A stretch of 64,000 nucleotides of DNA from Methylocystis silviterrae (GTDB lineage: Bacteria; Pseudomonadota; Alphaproteobacteria; Rhizobiales; Beijerinckiaceae): NCBI RefSeq assembly GCF_013350005.1, contig NZ_JABVWW010000001.1, positions 62,001 to 126,000 on the forward strand, read 5' to 3'. Below the pieces are notes generated by a model. That model saw only the letters and a list, made by a program, of their open reading frames with translations. It was not told the DNA's origin and did not search any database. The number at the start of each line of letters is the position of its first letter. The first letter of the stretch is position 1. The position numbers were made by a program, and so were the translations under genes. Shown here piece by piece: positions 1-9,233 of this stretch.

Positions 1-550
1 TTGGTAATGGCGTGTTTGAATATACGGATAACCATGTCTCTTGACAGTCATGAGTATTGTAGCGGGGCAGCTTGATAAGCTTCTCGTCAACTCTTTCTTG
101 GATATACGAAGCCCATTCATGTTCTACGCTGTTGCCGCCCCAACCTTCCGATCTCAATCGCTTCTCACTCAGCGATTTTCGTATCTCCGCAGCCGAAAGT
201 TTCGGCGTCCCTGGTCTAAAAAGACCCAAATCGATTATCGCGTCGGGAAACTCTCTCGCAGCGAGTGCGCGACACTCCGCGTAGTTTTGGGAGGTCGCTT
301 CCGTTACCTCGATGCCTATCTTGGCATCGCCCAGATAGGCAAAGAAATCCGGTTTGTCGGCGTGGCTTACTGTTAGCGGATAGGTGAGTTTTCCAGTATG
401 CGCTAAAGAAGAAAGCAGTCGGCAGATTGTCCAGATTTCAGTGTGCTTAGTGGTGCGTCCTTCGGAGAGTCCCGGAACAGAGATATCGATCTTCTGTAAC
501 TCATAATAGAGTTCGGCCTCATTTTTTGCGCCTGCAATGAGAGTTGTCAC
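1..550 (-). CDS. Hypothetical protein, possible PD-(D/E)XK nuclease-like fold, truncated by window edge
   Basis: An open reading frame on the minus strand starts at a GTG whose first base is 550 and runs without a stop to base 1, so only the first ~183 residues are seen. An AAGGAG-type ribosome site lies about 10 bases upstream, and an in-frame TGA lies a few codons above that. I do not recognise the family. Around residues 64-80 it carries KPDFFAYLG followed by IGIEVTEA, an arrangement like the PDx(n)ExT/K core of many nuclease-fold hypothetical proteins; this is a weak resemblance. Its codon use is visibly less GC-rich than the neighbouring thiolase, suggesting an accessory or transferred gene. 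The carboxy end lies outside the window. Confidence 0.6.
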   Translation of the reverse strand, partial: MTTLIAGAKNEAELYYELQKIDISVPGLSEGRTTKHTEIWTICRLLSSLAHTGKLTYPLTVSHADKPDFFAYLGDAKIGIEVTEATSQNYAECRALAAREFPDAIIDLGLFRPGTPKLSAAEIRKSLSEKRLRSEGWGGNSVEHEWASYIQERVDEKLIKLPRYNTHDCQETWLSVYSNTPLP

Positions 551-574
551 GGTGAATCCGCTCCTTGCCCGCAA

Positions 575-1783
575 TCACACCCGCTCCACGATCGTCGCCG
601 TGCCCATGCCGGCGCCGATGCAGAGCGTCACGAGCGCGGTGGATTTTCCCGTGCGCTCCAATTCGTCGATCGCGATTCCCATCAGCATGGCGCCCGTCGC
701 GCCGAGCGGGTGACCCATGGCGATCGCGCCGCCATTGACGTTGACCTTGGCGGGATCGAGTTCGAAGGCTTCGAGGTAGCGCAGCACGACGGCGGCGAAG
801 GCTTCGTTCACTTCGAACAGATCAATGTCGCCGATGCTCATGCCGGCGCGACGCAGCACTTTTTTCGTCACGTCGACAGGGCCGGTCAGCATCAGCGCCG
901 GGTCTGAGCCGATATTGGCGTAGGCGCGAATCTTCACGCGAGGTTTCAGTCCGAGTCTCTCGCCCGCCTCTTTCGAGCCGACGAGCACCGCCGCGGCGCC
1001 ATCAACGATGCCTGACGAATTGCCGGCATGGTGCACGTAATTCAATTTCTCGACTTCGGGATGCGCCTGAATCGCCACCGCGTCGAAGCCGCCTTGCTCC
1101 GCATAAAAGGCGAAGGAGGGCTTCAACGCGGCGAGCGACTGCATGTCGGTTCCCGGCCGCATATGTTCGTCGCGGTCGAGCAGGGTGATGCCGTTGACGT
1201 CCTTCACCGGCACGATCGAATGTTTGAAACGACCTTCTTCCCACGCCCTCGCCGCGCGCTTTTGCGATTCGACGGCGTAGGCGTCGACGTCGTCGCGCGA
1301 GAAACCGTATTTGGTGGCGATGAGATCCGCCGACACGCCCTGCGGCATGAAATAGGAGGGAATGGCGATCGTCGGATCGACGGGCCAGGCGCCGCCCGAC
1401 GCGCCGATGCCGACTCGGCTCATGCTCTCGACGCCGCCGCCGATCGCCAGATCATGCTGGCCGGACATGATCTCGCCGGCGGCGAAATTCACCGAGTCCA
1501 ATCCGGACGCGCAGAAGCGGTTGATCTGCACGCCGGGCACTTTGTAGGAGTAGCCCGATGCAATCGCCGCGGCGCGGGCGATGTCGCCGCCGGCTTCCCC
1601 AACCGGATCGACGCAGCCGAGGATGACGTCGTCGATTTCGGGACCTTCGAGCTTGTTGCGTTTCCTGACCGCCTCTAGCGCCGTGACGGCGAGGCCGAGC
1701 GAGGAGACCTCATGCAAGGAGCCGTCCGGCTTGCCGCGGCCTCGCGGCGTGCGAACGGCGTCATAGATAAAAGCGTCGGCCAT
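575..1783 (-). CDS. Acetyl-CoA C-acyltransferase (thiolase)
   Basis: Thiolase-family enzyme of 402 residues that cleaves 3-ketoacyl-CoA with CoA, or condenses two acyl-CoAs, most likely in beta-oxidation. The nucleophilic cysteine is Cys91 in NRFCASGLDS. The other signatures follow in order: VNEAFAAV, GGAIAMGHPLGATGA with the catalytic histidine, and the C-terminal CIGAGMG with the second cysteine. I chose the ATG at 1783 because AGGAG lies 5 bases upstream and the protein then begins MADAFIYDAVRTPRG, the normal family start; a longer frame begins at 1837. It lies 81 bases downstream of an acyl-CoA dehydrogenase on the same strand, which supports a fatty-acid or short acyl-CoA degradation role. 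Whether it is a FadA- or PhaA-type thiolase cannot be fixed from sequence alone. Confidence 0.93.
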   Translation of the reverse strand: MADAFIYDAVRTPRGRGKPDGSLHEVSSLGLAVTALEAVRKRNKLEGPEIDDVILGCVDPVGEAGGDIARAAAIASGYSYKVPGVQINRFCASGLDSVNFAAGEIMSGQHDLAIGGGVESMSRVGIGASGGAWPVDPTIAIPSYFMPQGVSADLIATKYGFSRDDVDAYAVESQKRAARAWEEGRFKHSIVPVKDVNGITLLDRDEHMRPGTDMQSLAALKPSFAFYAEQGGFDAVAIQAHPEVEKLNYVHHAGNSSGIVDGAAAVLVGSKEAGERLGLKPRVKIRAYANIGSDPALMLTGPVDVTKKVLRRAGMSIGDIDLFEVNEAFAAVVLRYLEAFELDPAKVNVNGGAIAMGHPLGATGAMLMGIAIDELERTGKSTALVTLCIGAGMGTATIVERV

Positions 1784-1864
1784 ATCGTCTCCTGTAGCGG
1801 CAGTCGGCGGTCGGGCTTCGGCAGTAGGAGGTAACAACTGCCGACTGCCGAAATCCGACTGACC
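1784..1864 (-). repeat. Inverted repeat between dehydrogenase and thiolase genes
   Basis: The 81-base spacer contains CGGCAGTCGGC at 1798-1808 and its exact reverse complement at 1840-1850, plus a second overlapping pair (TTCGGCAGT at 1817-1825 and ACTGCCGAA at 1844-1852). The transcript could form alternative stem-loops between the two cistrons. No T-tract follows, so a terminator is unlikely; mRNA processing or a small palindromic repeat is possible. Confidence 0.5.
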
Positions 1865-3658
1865 TCAAAACATCTCCTCGGCGAGCGACATCATCGTGTC
1901 GGCGCCGGTTGAAATGCGCGTCAGGCGCAGGCGCGTTTCGGGCAGCATGCGCTCCATGTAGAAGCGCGCGGTCAACAGCTTCGCATCCATCAGTTCGGCC
2001 CGTTCAGGCTCTTGCGCCTTGATCGCCATCGCCGCCTGCGCGATCTTCACCCACATCACGCCGAGCGCGACGCGGCCGAAGAGATGCATATAGTCGTAAG
2101 AAGCGGCGCCGGCGTTGTCGGGCTTCGCCATGGCGTTCTGCATCAGCCACATCGTCGCCTTTTGCAGATCGTCGAGCGCCGCCTTCACCGGGACGGCGAA
2201 GGATTTCATCGCTTCGTCCGATTCGAGCGGCGCCAACAGCTCCGTGGTGTCCTTGAAATAGGCCATGATCGCTCGGCCGCCGTCGCGCGGCAGCTTGCGG
2301 CCGACGAGGTCGAGCGCCTGGATGCCATTGGCGCCCTCGTAGATCATGCTGATGCGCGCATCGCGAACGAACTGCTCCATGCCCCATTCGCGAATATAGC
2401 CGTGTCCGCCGAACACCTGCTGGGCCTTGACGGTGTTTTCGAACCCCAGGTCGGTGAGCACGCCCTTGAGCACGGGCGTGAGCAGGCCGAGCCGGTCTTC
2501 CGCCGCCTGGCGCGAGGCGGCGTCGTCGGAACGATGCGCGATATCGCTGTCGAGCGCCGCCGACAGCGCAAAGCCGCGCGCCGCTTCATTGAAGGCCTTC
2601 ATCTCGAGCAGCATCCGCCGCACGTCCGGATGGACGATGATCGGGTCGGCCGGCTTTCCGGGGTCTTTCGGACCGGAGAGCGCGCGGCCTTGCAGACGTT
2701 CCTTGGCGTATTGCGCGGCGTTTTGATAGGCGACCTCGGAGAGCGCGAGGCCTTGCATGGCCACGCCGAGCCGCGCCTCGTTCATCATCACGAACATGGC
2801 GTTCAGTCCGCGATTGGCTTCGCCGACGAGAAAGCCTTGCGCGCCGTCGTAATTCATCACGCAGGTGGCGTTGCCGTGGATGCCCATCTTTTCTTCGATG
2901 GAGCCGCAGCTGACGCCGTTGCGCGGTCCAAGCGCGCCATCGCCGTCAACCAGGAACTTCGGCACGACGAAGAGCGAGATTCCTTTCACGCCAGCGGGCG
3001 CGCCCTCGATACGCGCGAGCACGAGATGCACGATGTTTTCGGTCAGATCGTGCTCGCCGGCGGAGATGAAGATCTTTTGCCCGGTGATCGAATAGGAGCC
3101 GTCGCCGCGCGGCATCGCCTTGGTCGTCAACAGTCCAAGATCGGTGCCGCATTGCGGCTCGGTCAGATTCATCGTGCCCGACCAGCGGCCTTCGGCCATT
3201 TTCGGCACATAAAGCTTCTTCTGCTCGTCGTCGCCATGGCGCAGCAGAGCGGCGAGCGCGCCTTGCGTCAGACCCGGATACATGGCGAAGGACATGTTCG
3301 CCGAGGAGGCGAACTCGTTCATCGCCATCGACAGCGTATAGGGCAGGCCCTGTCCGCCATATTCCTCGGGCACCGCGAGGCTGATCCAGCCGCCTTGAGC
3401 GAAAGCGTCATGGGCCTCCTTGAAGCCCGGCGGGGTTGAGACGGAGGCGTCGTCGTGGCGCTTGCAGCCCTTTTCGTCGCCAATCTGGTTGAGCGGCGCG
3501 AGCGCCTCCTCGCAGATCTTTCCTGCCTCCAGGAGAATTTGCGACATGACGTCCGGCGTCACGTCCGCGAAGCCTGGCAGATTGCCGAAACGCTGAAAAT
3601 TCAAGACATCATTTAGCAGGAAGAGGGTGTCGTCTACAGGCGCTTTGTAGCTCGGCAT
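1865..3658 (-). CDS. Acyl-CoA dehydrogenase (FadE/DmdC-like, with C-terminal extension)
   Basis: FAD-dependent acyl-CoA dehydrogenase of 597 residues that introduces the alpha-beta double bond in an acyl-CoA. Family signatures are visible: the NLTEPQCGTDLG substrate/FAD loop in the first third, and QVFGGHGYIREWGMEQFVRDARI with IYEGANGIQALDLVGRKL in the last third. Length near 600 with an extra C-terminal domain matches the long acyl-CoA dehydrogenase type often annotated as DmdC or 3-methylmercaptopropionyl-CoA dehydrogenase, but that substrate is not implied. The ATG at 3658 has a strong AAGGAGG five bases upstream; a longer frame to 3754 lacks family residues. It is followed by the thiolase gene, probably in one transcript. 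Confidence 0.92.
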   Translation of the reverse strand: MPSYKAPVDDTLFLLNDVLNFQRFGNLPGFADVTPDVMSQILLEAGKICEEALAPLNQIGDEKGCKRHDDASVSTPPGFKEAHDAFAQGGWISLAVPEEYGGQGLPYTLSMAMNEFASSANMSFAMYPGLTQGALAALLRHGDDEQKKLYVPKMAEGRWSGTMNLTEPQCGTDLGLLTTKAMPRGDGSYSITGQKIFISAGEHDLTENIVHLVLARIEGAPAGVKGISLFVVPKFLVDGDGALGPRNGVSCGSIEEKMGIHGNATCVMNYDGAQGFLVGEANRGLNAMFVMMNEARLGVAMQGLALSEVAYQNAAQYAKERLQGRALSGPKDPGKPADPIIVHPDVRRMLLEMKAFNEAARGFALSAALDSDIAHRSDDAASRQAAEDRLGLLTPVLKGVLTDLGFENTVKAQQVFGGHGYIREWGMEQFVRDARISMIYEGANGIQALDLVGRKLPRDGGRAIMAYFKDTTELLAPLESDEAMKSFAVPVKAALDDLQKATMWLMQNAMAKPDNAGAASYDYMHLFGRVALGVMWVKIAQAAMAIKAQEPERAELMDAKLLTARFYMERMLPETRLRLTRISTGADTMMSLAEEMF

Positions 3659-3947
3659 CAATGCCTCCTTGCAAGCCGGCGCTTGGGGCCGAGCCGTCGC
3701 GCCGCGATTCTCTCGGGCTGCGTCATAGGTAGAGAGGCGCCGGCGCGGGCGCAAGCGAGCCGCGGTGCGACAATCGTGAGCGCGACAGCTCTTTGGAGCC
3801 GTTTCTTAACGGCTTCTTTACTTCGATCGACGGAAAGTCACGGCGGTCGGCGGCTCGCGCCGACAGTCGCGCGCGATTCGGGCGTTCGCGTCGGTTCCAC
3901 CGCGTTTTTGTCCCAATTTCCACGGGTCGATCCCGCCGGACAGCCAC
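3659..3947. promoter_or_regulatory. Divergent intergenic region between acyl-CoA dehydrogenase and PodJ-like gene
   Basis: This 289-base region must contain the promoters for both divergent genes. I see no convincing -35/-10 pair, operator palindrome or RNA gene in it. Confidence 0.35.
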
Positions 3948-6900
3948 ATGACCAAGGCGCAATTTCCTGATCAGGGTCGTCCGAATTCCGAGTCGCCCGA
4001 AGATGAGCGCGAGGCTGGACATCGGGAGGAAAATCTTCCCAACGCGGAAAAGCCACGCGAGGAGAACCGTAGCGTCGACCAAGACTCCATCTGGCGGTCG
4101 ATCGCCGCGCTCTCCAAAAGCCGTATCGAGAGCCAGCTCGGCGAGCAGCCTTCCGCGAATGCGCGGCCGATTCGAAATGCGCTGGCGGAGCTCGAATCGC
4201 GGCTCGCGCGGCTGTCGGGCGAACATTGCGGCGTCGACGTCGAGAAGACGCTGCGCGGCCTTGATCAGCATCTCGCCGAAATTGCAGGGCGCCTGGACGA
4301 AAATGCGGCGCGCGGGGGCGTAGCGAAGCCGGCCATGACGTCGGGCGCCTCCGGCGGATCGCGCTTTGAGGCGCTGCAGCGCTCGATCGATTCCGTCACG
4401 CAGGGGTTAGACAGCTTTCGCGAGGACGCCGCCGAGCGCGGCGACCAGCAGCTCGTGATGATGCGACAAATCGAAAACGTCCGTCGCGAACTCCAGGATG
4501 TGGCGCAAGCGATCGGCGAGCTCGCGCCGCGCGCATCGGTCGCCGCCATCGAAACGGCGATGGGCGATCTCCGCCAGGGCATCGAGTCGCAACGCGGGCG
4601 GGGGGTGCCAGACGAGACGCTCGCGCCTGCCGAGAGAATTATCGGCGAATTGCGCGCCGTGATCGAAGATCTCGATCCGGCTCCTATTGTGCGCAACCTG
4701 CGCGCCGATGTCGAAACGATCGGCTTCAGGCTGGAGAAGCTGCAGAATGGAGACGTTGCGAACGCGTCCGCTGTGCGCGACCTCGCGCGCGAAACTCACG
4801 AGATCAAGGAACAGCTGACGGCGCTCATGGCGCGCCCGCTGCCGCTTGAGCGGATCGAAACACGCATCATTGACGTCACGCAACGTGTCGACGCTCTCAC
4901 GCTTTCCTGCAGCGCGCCTGGGGCGGATCTTGGCGAAGTCGTCAAGGCGATCCGCTCCATCGTCGCTGCGGAAACAGGCAAGGGGCTGGAGACCTTCAAC
5001 AAGCGGCTCGAACGGCTTGCGCGCAAGCTTGACGTCGTCGCCGAACAATCGGCGGCGGCGCGGTTCGACGAGATCGGCGAGCGCATCGACGAACTTGGCA
5101 AGACGCTGACGCAGCGCATCGATCGCGGCGCCGCGAACATGGCCCCCCTCGAAGCGCTCATCACAACGCTCGCTAAAAAAATCGATACGGCGCTGGACGG
5201 CGACAATAACGCCTCGGCGTTCGAGGAGATCGGCCGCAGGTTCGATCGGTTCGAGTCCCGCGTCGTGGACAGCGCGCCGACAGAGTCGCTCGCGCGCATC
5301 GAGGCCATGCTTGCCGAACAGAACGCCGAACGTCAGTTCGCCGATCTCGCGCAGCGCATCGACGAGCTTCGACAGACGATCGCCGCGCGGTTGGAAAACC
5401 CCTCGGGCGCCGGCGATTCCAAAAATTTCGCAGCTCTCGAGAATTTGGTGCGCGGCCTCGACAGAAAAATGGATGCCGCCTTCGCCGCCGACGCGCGGGA
5501 TCTCGATCTGCAGGCCGTCGAGCGTCAGCTCGCGCAGCTCTCGTTCAAGATCGACCGGCTCGACGATCCATTCTCAGCGCCGAGATTTGGCGAACAGAAC
5601 GCTCGGCTCGATGACATCGTCGAGCGCCTCGACCGTATGCACGCCGCATTCGCGCAGCGGGTCGAAGACGGCGCGCGCGTCGAGAAACGAGAGAGCGAAC
5701 TGGCGGCTCTCGTCGGGTCGCTCGCCGACCGCATGAAGCAGACGGCTGACCCCACGGCCGATGACGGCGCGCTCAAATCGCTCGAAACTCAGATCGGCGC
5801 GCTGGCGCAGCGGCTCGAACGACTCGACGCAGGGAGCGGCGCGCTCATAGGCTTTGAATCGAAGATCACCGATCTTTTCGTGCGCCTGGAGGACACGCGG
5901 TCCGCAACGACGCAGGCCGCGGAGGCGGCGGTTCGCCGGGCCGCCACGGAGGTTCTCCGCGATGCGGCGGGCGCTCAGCCGGCGGCCGTGCGCGTCGCTG
6001 TGCAACGCGAATTGAACGACATCCTCAAGACGCAAGACGCGAGCGGCCAGCGCACGAATGAGACGCTGACGGCGGTCCATCAAATGCTCGAGCGCGTCGT
6101 CAATCGTCTAGGCGTGTTTGATGACGAATTGACCGAGAACCGCGGCGTCGTACGGCGCTCAACTGATGCCGAACTCGGGCTCGAACTTTGCGGCGATGAT
6201 ACGCGCGAGCGCGTCGGCGCGCCGGTCGCCTCTGGCGCCCAAGACGCTGTAAGCGAAGCCTTGGCGCCAGTCGATCCGATGGAGTTCCTGCTGCCGGTCG
6301 GCGAGGTCGTGGAGCGGCGCGAGCCTTTCATTGCGCCGCCAGGACTGGAGGCCGATCAGGCCGCGCATCGCAGCTCGATACAGTCGGACTTCATCGCCGC
6401 CGCGCGCCGCGCTGCGCAAACGCCTTCGGCTGAGGCCGACGCTCTGTCGGCCGAAGCGGCGCGCCACGCGGGACAGGCTCAGGAAAAGCCGCAGGCCGCC
6501 GCCGTGGTCAATTTCAGCGCCCTCATCCAGGACCGCAAGCGTCCGCTGCTCTTAGGCCTTGCCGCGGTCATGCTGCTGATCGGCGCCTATCAGATCGCGC
6601 GCATGGAGGGGCAGGGCGGCTTGACGGTCGGGCCGTCGCTCAGACAGCAGGAGGCGAAGGCGCCAGCCAAGGCGGTTCGGCCGGCTTTGTCGCCGGAAAA
6701 GCGGCTAGCCTCTAACCACGCCTCGTCGCCGGCGGTGGCCGCGCGCCCGGCGACGCCTGGGCCGGTCCTCAAAGAGCCGCCCGCCGAGACGGCGTCGGCG
6801 ACCCTCGAACAACCTGTCGCCGCACAGCGGAACATCGATCCGACGCCCACCGGAACGATCGAGGCGCCGCCGCTCTCGTCCGGCGACGCCTTGGCGACGA

Positions 6901-7583
6901 TCGAGCGCCTCGCCGTCGAGGGCAATCCGGTCGCCCAGTATGAAATGGGCGCGCGTCTTGTCGAGGGACGCGGCGCCGCGCGCGACGCCAAGGTGGCCGC
7001 GCATTGGTTTGAAAAGGCAGCCGAAATGGGCCTGGCGCTCGCCCAATACCGGCTAGGTTCGATGTATGAGAGGGGCGTCGGCGTCGCGCGCGACTACGCC
7101 CGCGCCAGGCAGTGGTACGAGCGCGCGGCCGATTCCGGCAACGCCCGCGCCATGCATAATGTCGCCGTGCTGCTCGCCGAGGGCGGCGACGGCAAGCCGG
7201 ATTACGCCGCCGCTGCAGAGTGGTTTCGTCGGGCGGCCGAATACGGCATCCGTGACAGCCAGTTCAATCTGGGCATCCTCTACGCCCGCGGCCTCGGCAT
7301 CAGCCGCGATCTGCAGCAATCCTACGTGTGGTTTTCCGCCGCAGCCGACCAGGGCGACGACGACGCGGCCAAAAAGCGCGACGAAATTGGCGCCCGGCTG
7401 GATTCCAAGGAGCTTGCCGCGGCCAAGGCGCTGGCCGCCGCGTTCCGCGCCAAAACCCCGACGTCGGAGGCGAATGACGCGCCGACGCTCAGGACGGGCG
7501 GCGGCCAGGGCGCGCGGGAGCAGACCCCGGTCAAGCAGGCGCCGAAGTCGCCTTCCGGCAAGCCGCGCGTCTCGCAGCTTTGA
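3948..7583 (+). CDS. PodJ-like polar localisation protein (coiled coil, one TM helix, Sel1 repeats)
   Basis: A 1211-residue protein with the architecture of alphaproteobacterial localisation factor PodJ. Residues ~30-720 are charged heptad-rich coiled coil with recurring blocks such as LEALITTLAKKID and IDELRQTIAARL. One transmembrane helix follows at ~866-885 (LLLGLAAVMLLIGAY). After a Pro/Ala-rich periplasmic linker, four to five Sel1/TPR-like repeats occupy ~975-1135 (AQYEMGARLVEGRG, AQYRLGSMYERGVG, SQFNLGILYARGLG). In Caulobacter PodJ places polar organelle proteins and the PleC kinase. The C-terminus here ends in a low-complexity tail with no recognisable peptidoglycan-binding domain. 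The ribosome site before the ATG at 3948 is weak. Family assignment is by architecture, not by a diagnostic motif. Confidence 0.75.
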   Translation: MTKAQFPDQGRPNSESPEDEREAGHREENLPNAEKPREENRSVDQDSIWRSIAALSKSRIESQLGEQPSANARPIRNALAELESRLARLSGEHCGVDVEKTLRGLDQHLAEIAGRLDENAARGGVAKPAMTSGASGGSRFEALQRSIDSVTQGLDSFREDAAERGDQQLVMMRQIENVRRELQDVAQAIGELAPRASVAAIETAMGDLRQGIESQRGRGVPDETLAPAERIIGELRAVIEDLDPAPIVRNLRADVETIGFRLEKLQNGDVANASAVRDLARETHEIKEQLTALMARPLPLERIETRIIDVTQRVDALTLSCSAPGADLGEVVKAIRSIVAAETGKGLETFNKRLERLARKLDVVAEQSAAARFDEIGERIDELGKTLTQRIDRGAANMAPLEALITTLAKKIDTALDGDNNASAFEEIGRRFDRFESRVVDSAPTESLARIEAMLAEQNAERQFADLAQRIDELRQTIAARLENPSGAGDSKNFAALENLVRGLDRKMDAAFAADARDLDLQAVERQLAQLSFKIDRLDDPFSAPRFGEQNARLDDIVERLDRMHAAFAQRVEDGARVEKRESELAALVGSLADRMKQTADPTADDGALKSLETQIGALAQRLERLDAGSGALIGFESKITDLFVRLEDTRSATTQAAEAAVRRAATEVLRDAAGAQPAAVRVAVQRELNDILKTQDASGQRTNETLTAVHQMLERVVNRLGVFDDELTENRGVVRRSTDAELGLELCGDDTRERVGAPVASGAQDAVSEALAPVDPMEFLLPVGEVVERREPFIAPPGLEADQAAHRSSIQSDFIAAARRAAQTPSAEADALSAEAARHAGQAQEKPQAAAVVNFSALIQDRKRPLLLGLAAVMLLIGAYQIARMEGQGGLTVGPSLRQQEAKAPAKAVRPALSPEKRLASNHASSPAVAARPATPGPVLKEPPAETASATLEQPVAAQRNIDPTPTGTIEAPPLSSGDALATIERLAVEGNPVAQYEMGARLVEGRGAARDAKVAAHWFEKAAEMGLALAQYRLGSMYERGVGVARDYARARQWYERAADSGNARAMHNVAVLLAEGGDGKPDYAAAAEWFRRAAEYGIRDSQFNLGILYARGLGISRDLQQSYVWFSAAADQGDDDAAKKRDEIGARLDSKELAAAKALAAAFRAKTPTSEANDAPTLRTGGGQGAREQTPVKQAPKSPSGKPRVSQL

Positions 7584-7696
7584 AGCTTCGCCAGGCGTTC
7601 ATTAACGATTCATCTACGGGATCGCTCCTATTGTCCCGTCGAGCGAGCTTGCCGGCGCAGCGCGTGCGGATGTGGCCCGCCCATCTTGGGGAGAGT

Positions 7697-7993
7697 ATGA
7701 TGCGCAAAACTATCGCGACGCTTTCGGCGGCTTTGGCTCTCGGTGCCGCAGCCCTGGCGCCGACTGCGCCGGCGCGCGCCGATTCCGCCGGGCCCGCCAT
7801 TGCGGCGGGCATTGGCGGGTTTGCGCTTGGCGCCATCACCGGCGGGGCGCTCGCCGGTTCCGCGCCGCCCGTCGTCTATGCGCCCGCGCCCGTCTATGTC
7901 GCGCCGCCGCCGGTGTGCTGGGTCGAGCGCCGTCCCGTCTTTGACGAATATGGCGAGGTGATCGGCTCCCGCCCGCGCCGCGTCTGCGAGTGA
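7697..7993 (+). CDS. Small secreted Ala/Pro/Gly-rich protein
   Basis: About 98 residues beginning MMRKTIATLSAALALG, a clear Sec signal peptide likely cleaved after APARA. It continues into a glycine-zipper-like stretch (AAGIGGFALGAITGGALAG), a Pro/Val/Tyr repeat and a short C-terminal domain with two cysteines (CWVERRPVFDEYGEV and the final RVCE). A GGGGAGAG ribosome site precedes the tandem ATGATG at 7697-7702, so either ATG may be used. Similar small proteins are common in Hyphomicrobiales and have no assigned function. It probably resides in the periplasm or outer membrane. The longer frame beginning at 7580 is not supported by a ribosome site. Confidence 0.75.
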   Translation: MMRKTIATLSAALALGAAALAPTAPARADSAGPAIAAGIGGFALGAITGGALAGSAPPVVYAPAPVYVAPPPVCWVERRPVFDEYGEVIGSRPRRVCE

Positions 7994-8057
7994 CGCGGTC
8001 TTTTCACGGCCGATGCGGCTCATGAAAAAGCCGCGTCCTTACGCTAGAATTCGCGGC

Positions 8058-9233
8058 ATGAAGGCACATCATCTTCTGGCGGCGCTTGCCGCGCTCATGC
8101 TCACGGCCGCGCCCGCCCGCGCCGAATGGTCGAGCTGCCTCTCCAGTCTGCGCTCGGCGGCGGCCGGCGCCGGCGTCAGCCAGCAGACGATCGCGTCGGC
8201 GACGAATGGTCTCGCCCCCAACGACGCCGTCAGCTTCATGGACAAGCAGCCGGAGTTTACGACGCCCGTCTGGGACTATGTCGCCGGGCTCGTCGACGAG
8301 GAGCGCGTGGACGAAGGGCGCGTGATGCTGCATCAGCATTCCCGCGCGCTGCACGCCGCGGAGAGCCGCTACGGCGTCGACGCCCCGACCATCGTCGCCG
8401 TGTGGGGCGTCGAATCCGACTTCGGCAAGAGTTTCGGCAAGCGCCCCGTGGTGCAGAGCCTCGCGACGCTCGCCTGCGAAGCGCCGCGCCGCAATGACTA
8501 TTGGCGCAAGGAATTCATCGCCGCGCTCAAAATCCTCGACCACGGCGATATCGCGCCGGAGGAGTTCTACGGTTCCTGGGCCGGCGCCTTCGGCCACACG
8601 CAATTCATGCCGTCGACCTTTCTCGGCATGGCGGTCGATCTCGACGGCGACGGGCGGCGCAATATCGCCAGCTCGGCGGCCGACTCGCTCGGCTCGACGG
8701 CGAATTATCTGCGCAGGAGCGGTTGGCGCGCCGGCATGCCCTGGGGCTTCGAGGTGCGCTTGCCGGAAGGCTATTCCGGACCTTCCGGACGCAAGGGCCG
8801 CCAATCGATGGGCTTCTGGCAGGCGCGCGGCGTGACGCGCCTCGACGGCGGCGGCCTTGGCGGGGGAACTGCGGCGCTGCTCCTGCCGGCGGGGCGGAAC
8901 GGACCCGCGTTCCTGGTGACGAAAAATTTCGACGCGGTCTACGCCTATAACGCCTCAGAATCTTACGCGCTGGCGATCTGCGTCCTGTCCGACAGGTTGC
9001 GCGGCCGGCCGGGCATTCAGACGCCATGGCCGACCGACGATCCGGGCCTCTCGCGCGCCGAGCGCCGCGAGTTGCAAGCGCTTCTGACCCGCAGCGGCTA
9101 TGAGGTCGGCGAGCCCGACGGGGTGATCGGCACGAAGACCAAAGAGGCGATCGCCGATTTTCAGTCGCGTGCCGGCCTGCAGCGCAACGGCCGCGCCGGC
9201 CTAAAGGTTCTTAACGCCTTGCGCGGACGATAG
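8058..9233 (+). CDS. Lytic murein transglycosylase (MltB-type) with peptidoglycan-binding domain
   Basis: Periplasmic enzyme of 391 residues that cleaves the MurNAc-GlcNAc bond of peptidoglycan with 1,6-anhydro product formation. The signal peptide MKAHHLLAALAALMLTAAPARA ends at residue 22. The SLT/MltB catalytic core follows, with the catalytic glutamate in VWGVESDFGKSFG and the GAFGHTQFMPSTF and AVDLDGDGRRNI motifs. The last ~65 residues (SRAERRELQALLTRSGY to GLKVLNAL) are a peptidoglycan-binding type 1 domain. I chose the ATG at 8058 because it places the signal peptide at the N-terminus; an in-frame ATG at 8013 adds 15 basic residues. No lipobox is seen, so it is likely soluble. Its stop overlaps the 3' end of the convergent next gene by 33 bases. 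Confidence 0.92.
   Translation: MKAHHLLAALAALMLTAAPARAEWSSCLSSLRSAAAGAGVSQQTIASATNGLAPNDAVSFMDKQPEFTTPVWDYVAGLVDEERVDEGRVMLHQHSRALHAAESRYGVDAPTIVAVWGVESDFGKSFGKRPVVQSLATLACEAPRRNDYWRKEFIAALKILDHGDIAPEEFYGSWAGAFGHTQFMPSTFLGMAVDLDGDGRRNIASSAADSLGSTANYLRRSGWRAGMPWGFEVRLPEGYSGPSGRKGRQSMGFWQARGVTRLDGGGLGGGTAALLLPAGRNGPAFLVTKNFDAVYAYNASESYALAICVLSDRLRGRPGIQTPWPTDDPGLSRAERRELQALLTRSGYEVGEPDGVIGTKTKEAIADFQSRAGLQRNGRAGLKVLNALRGR

Noticed and set aside
9201-9233. Frameshift or misassembly at the overlapping ends of the transglycosylase and AI-2E genes
   Set aside because: Both C-termini read normally for their families; a 33-base convergent overlap is unremarkable.
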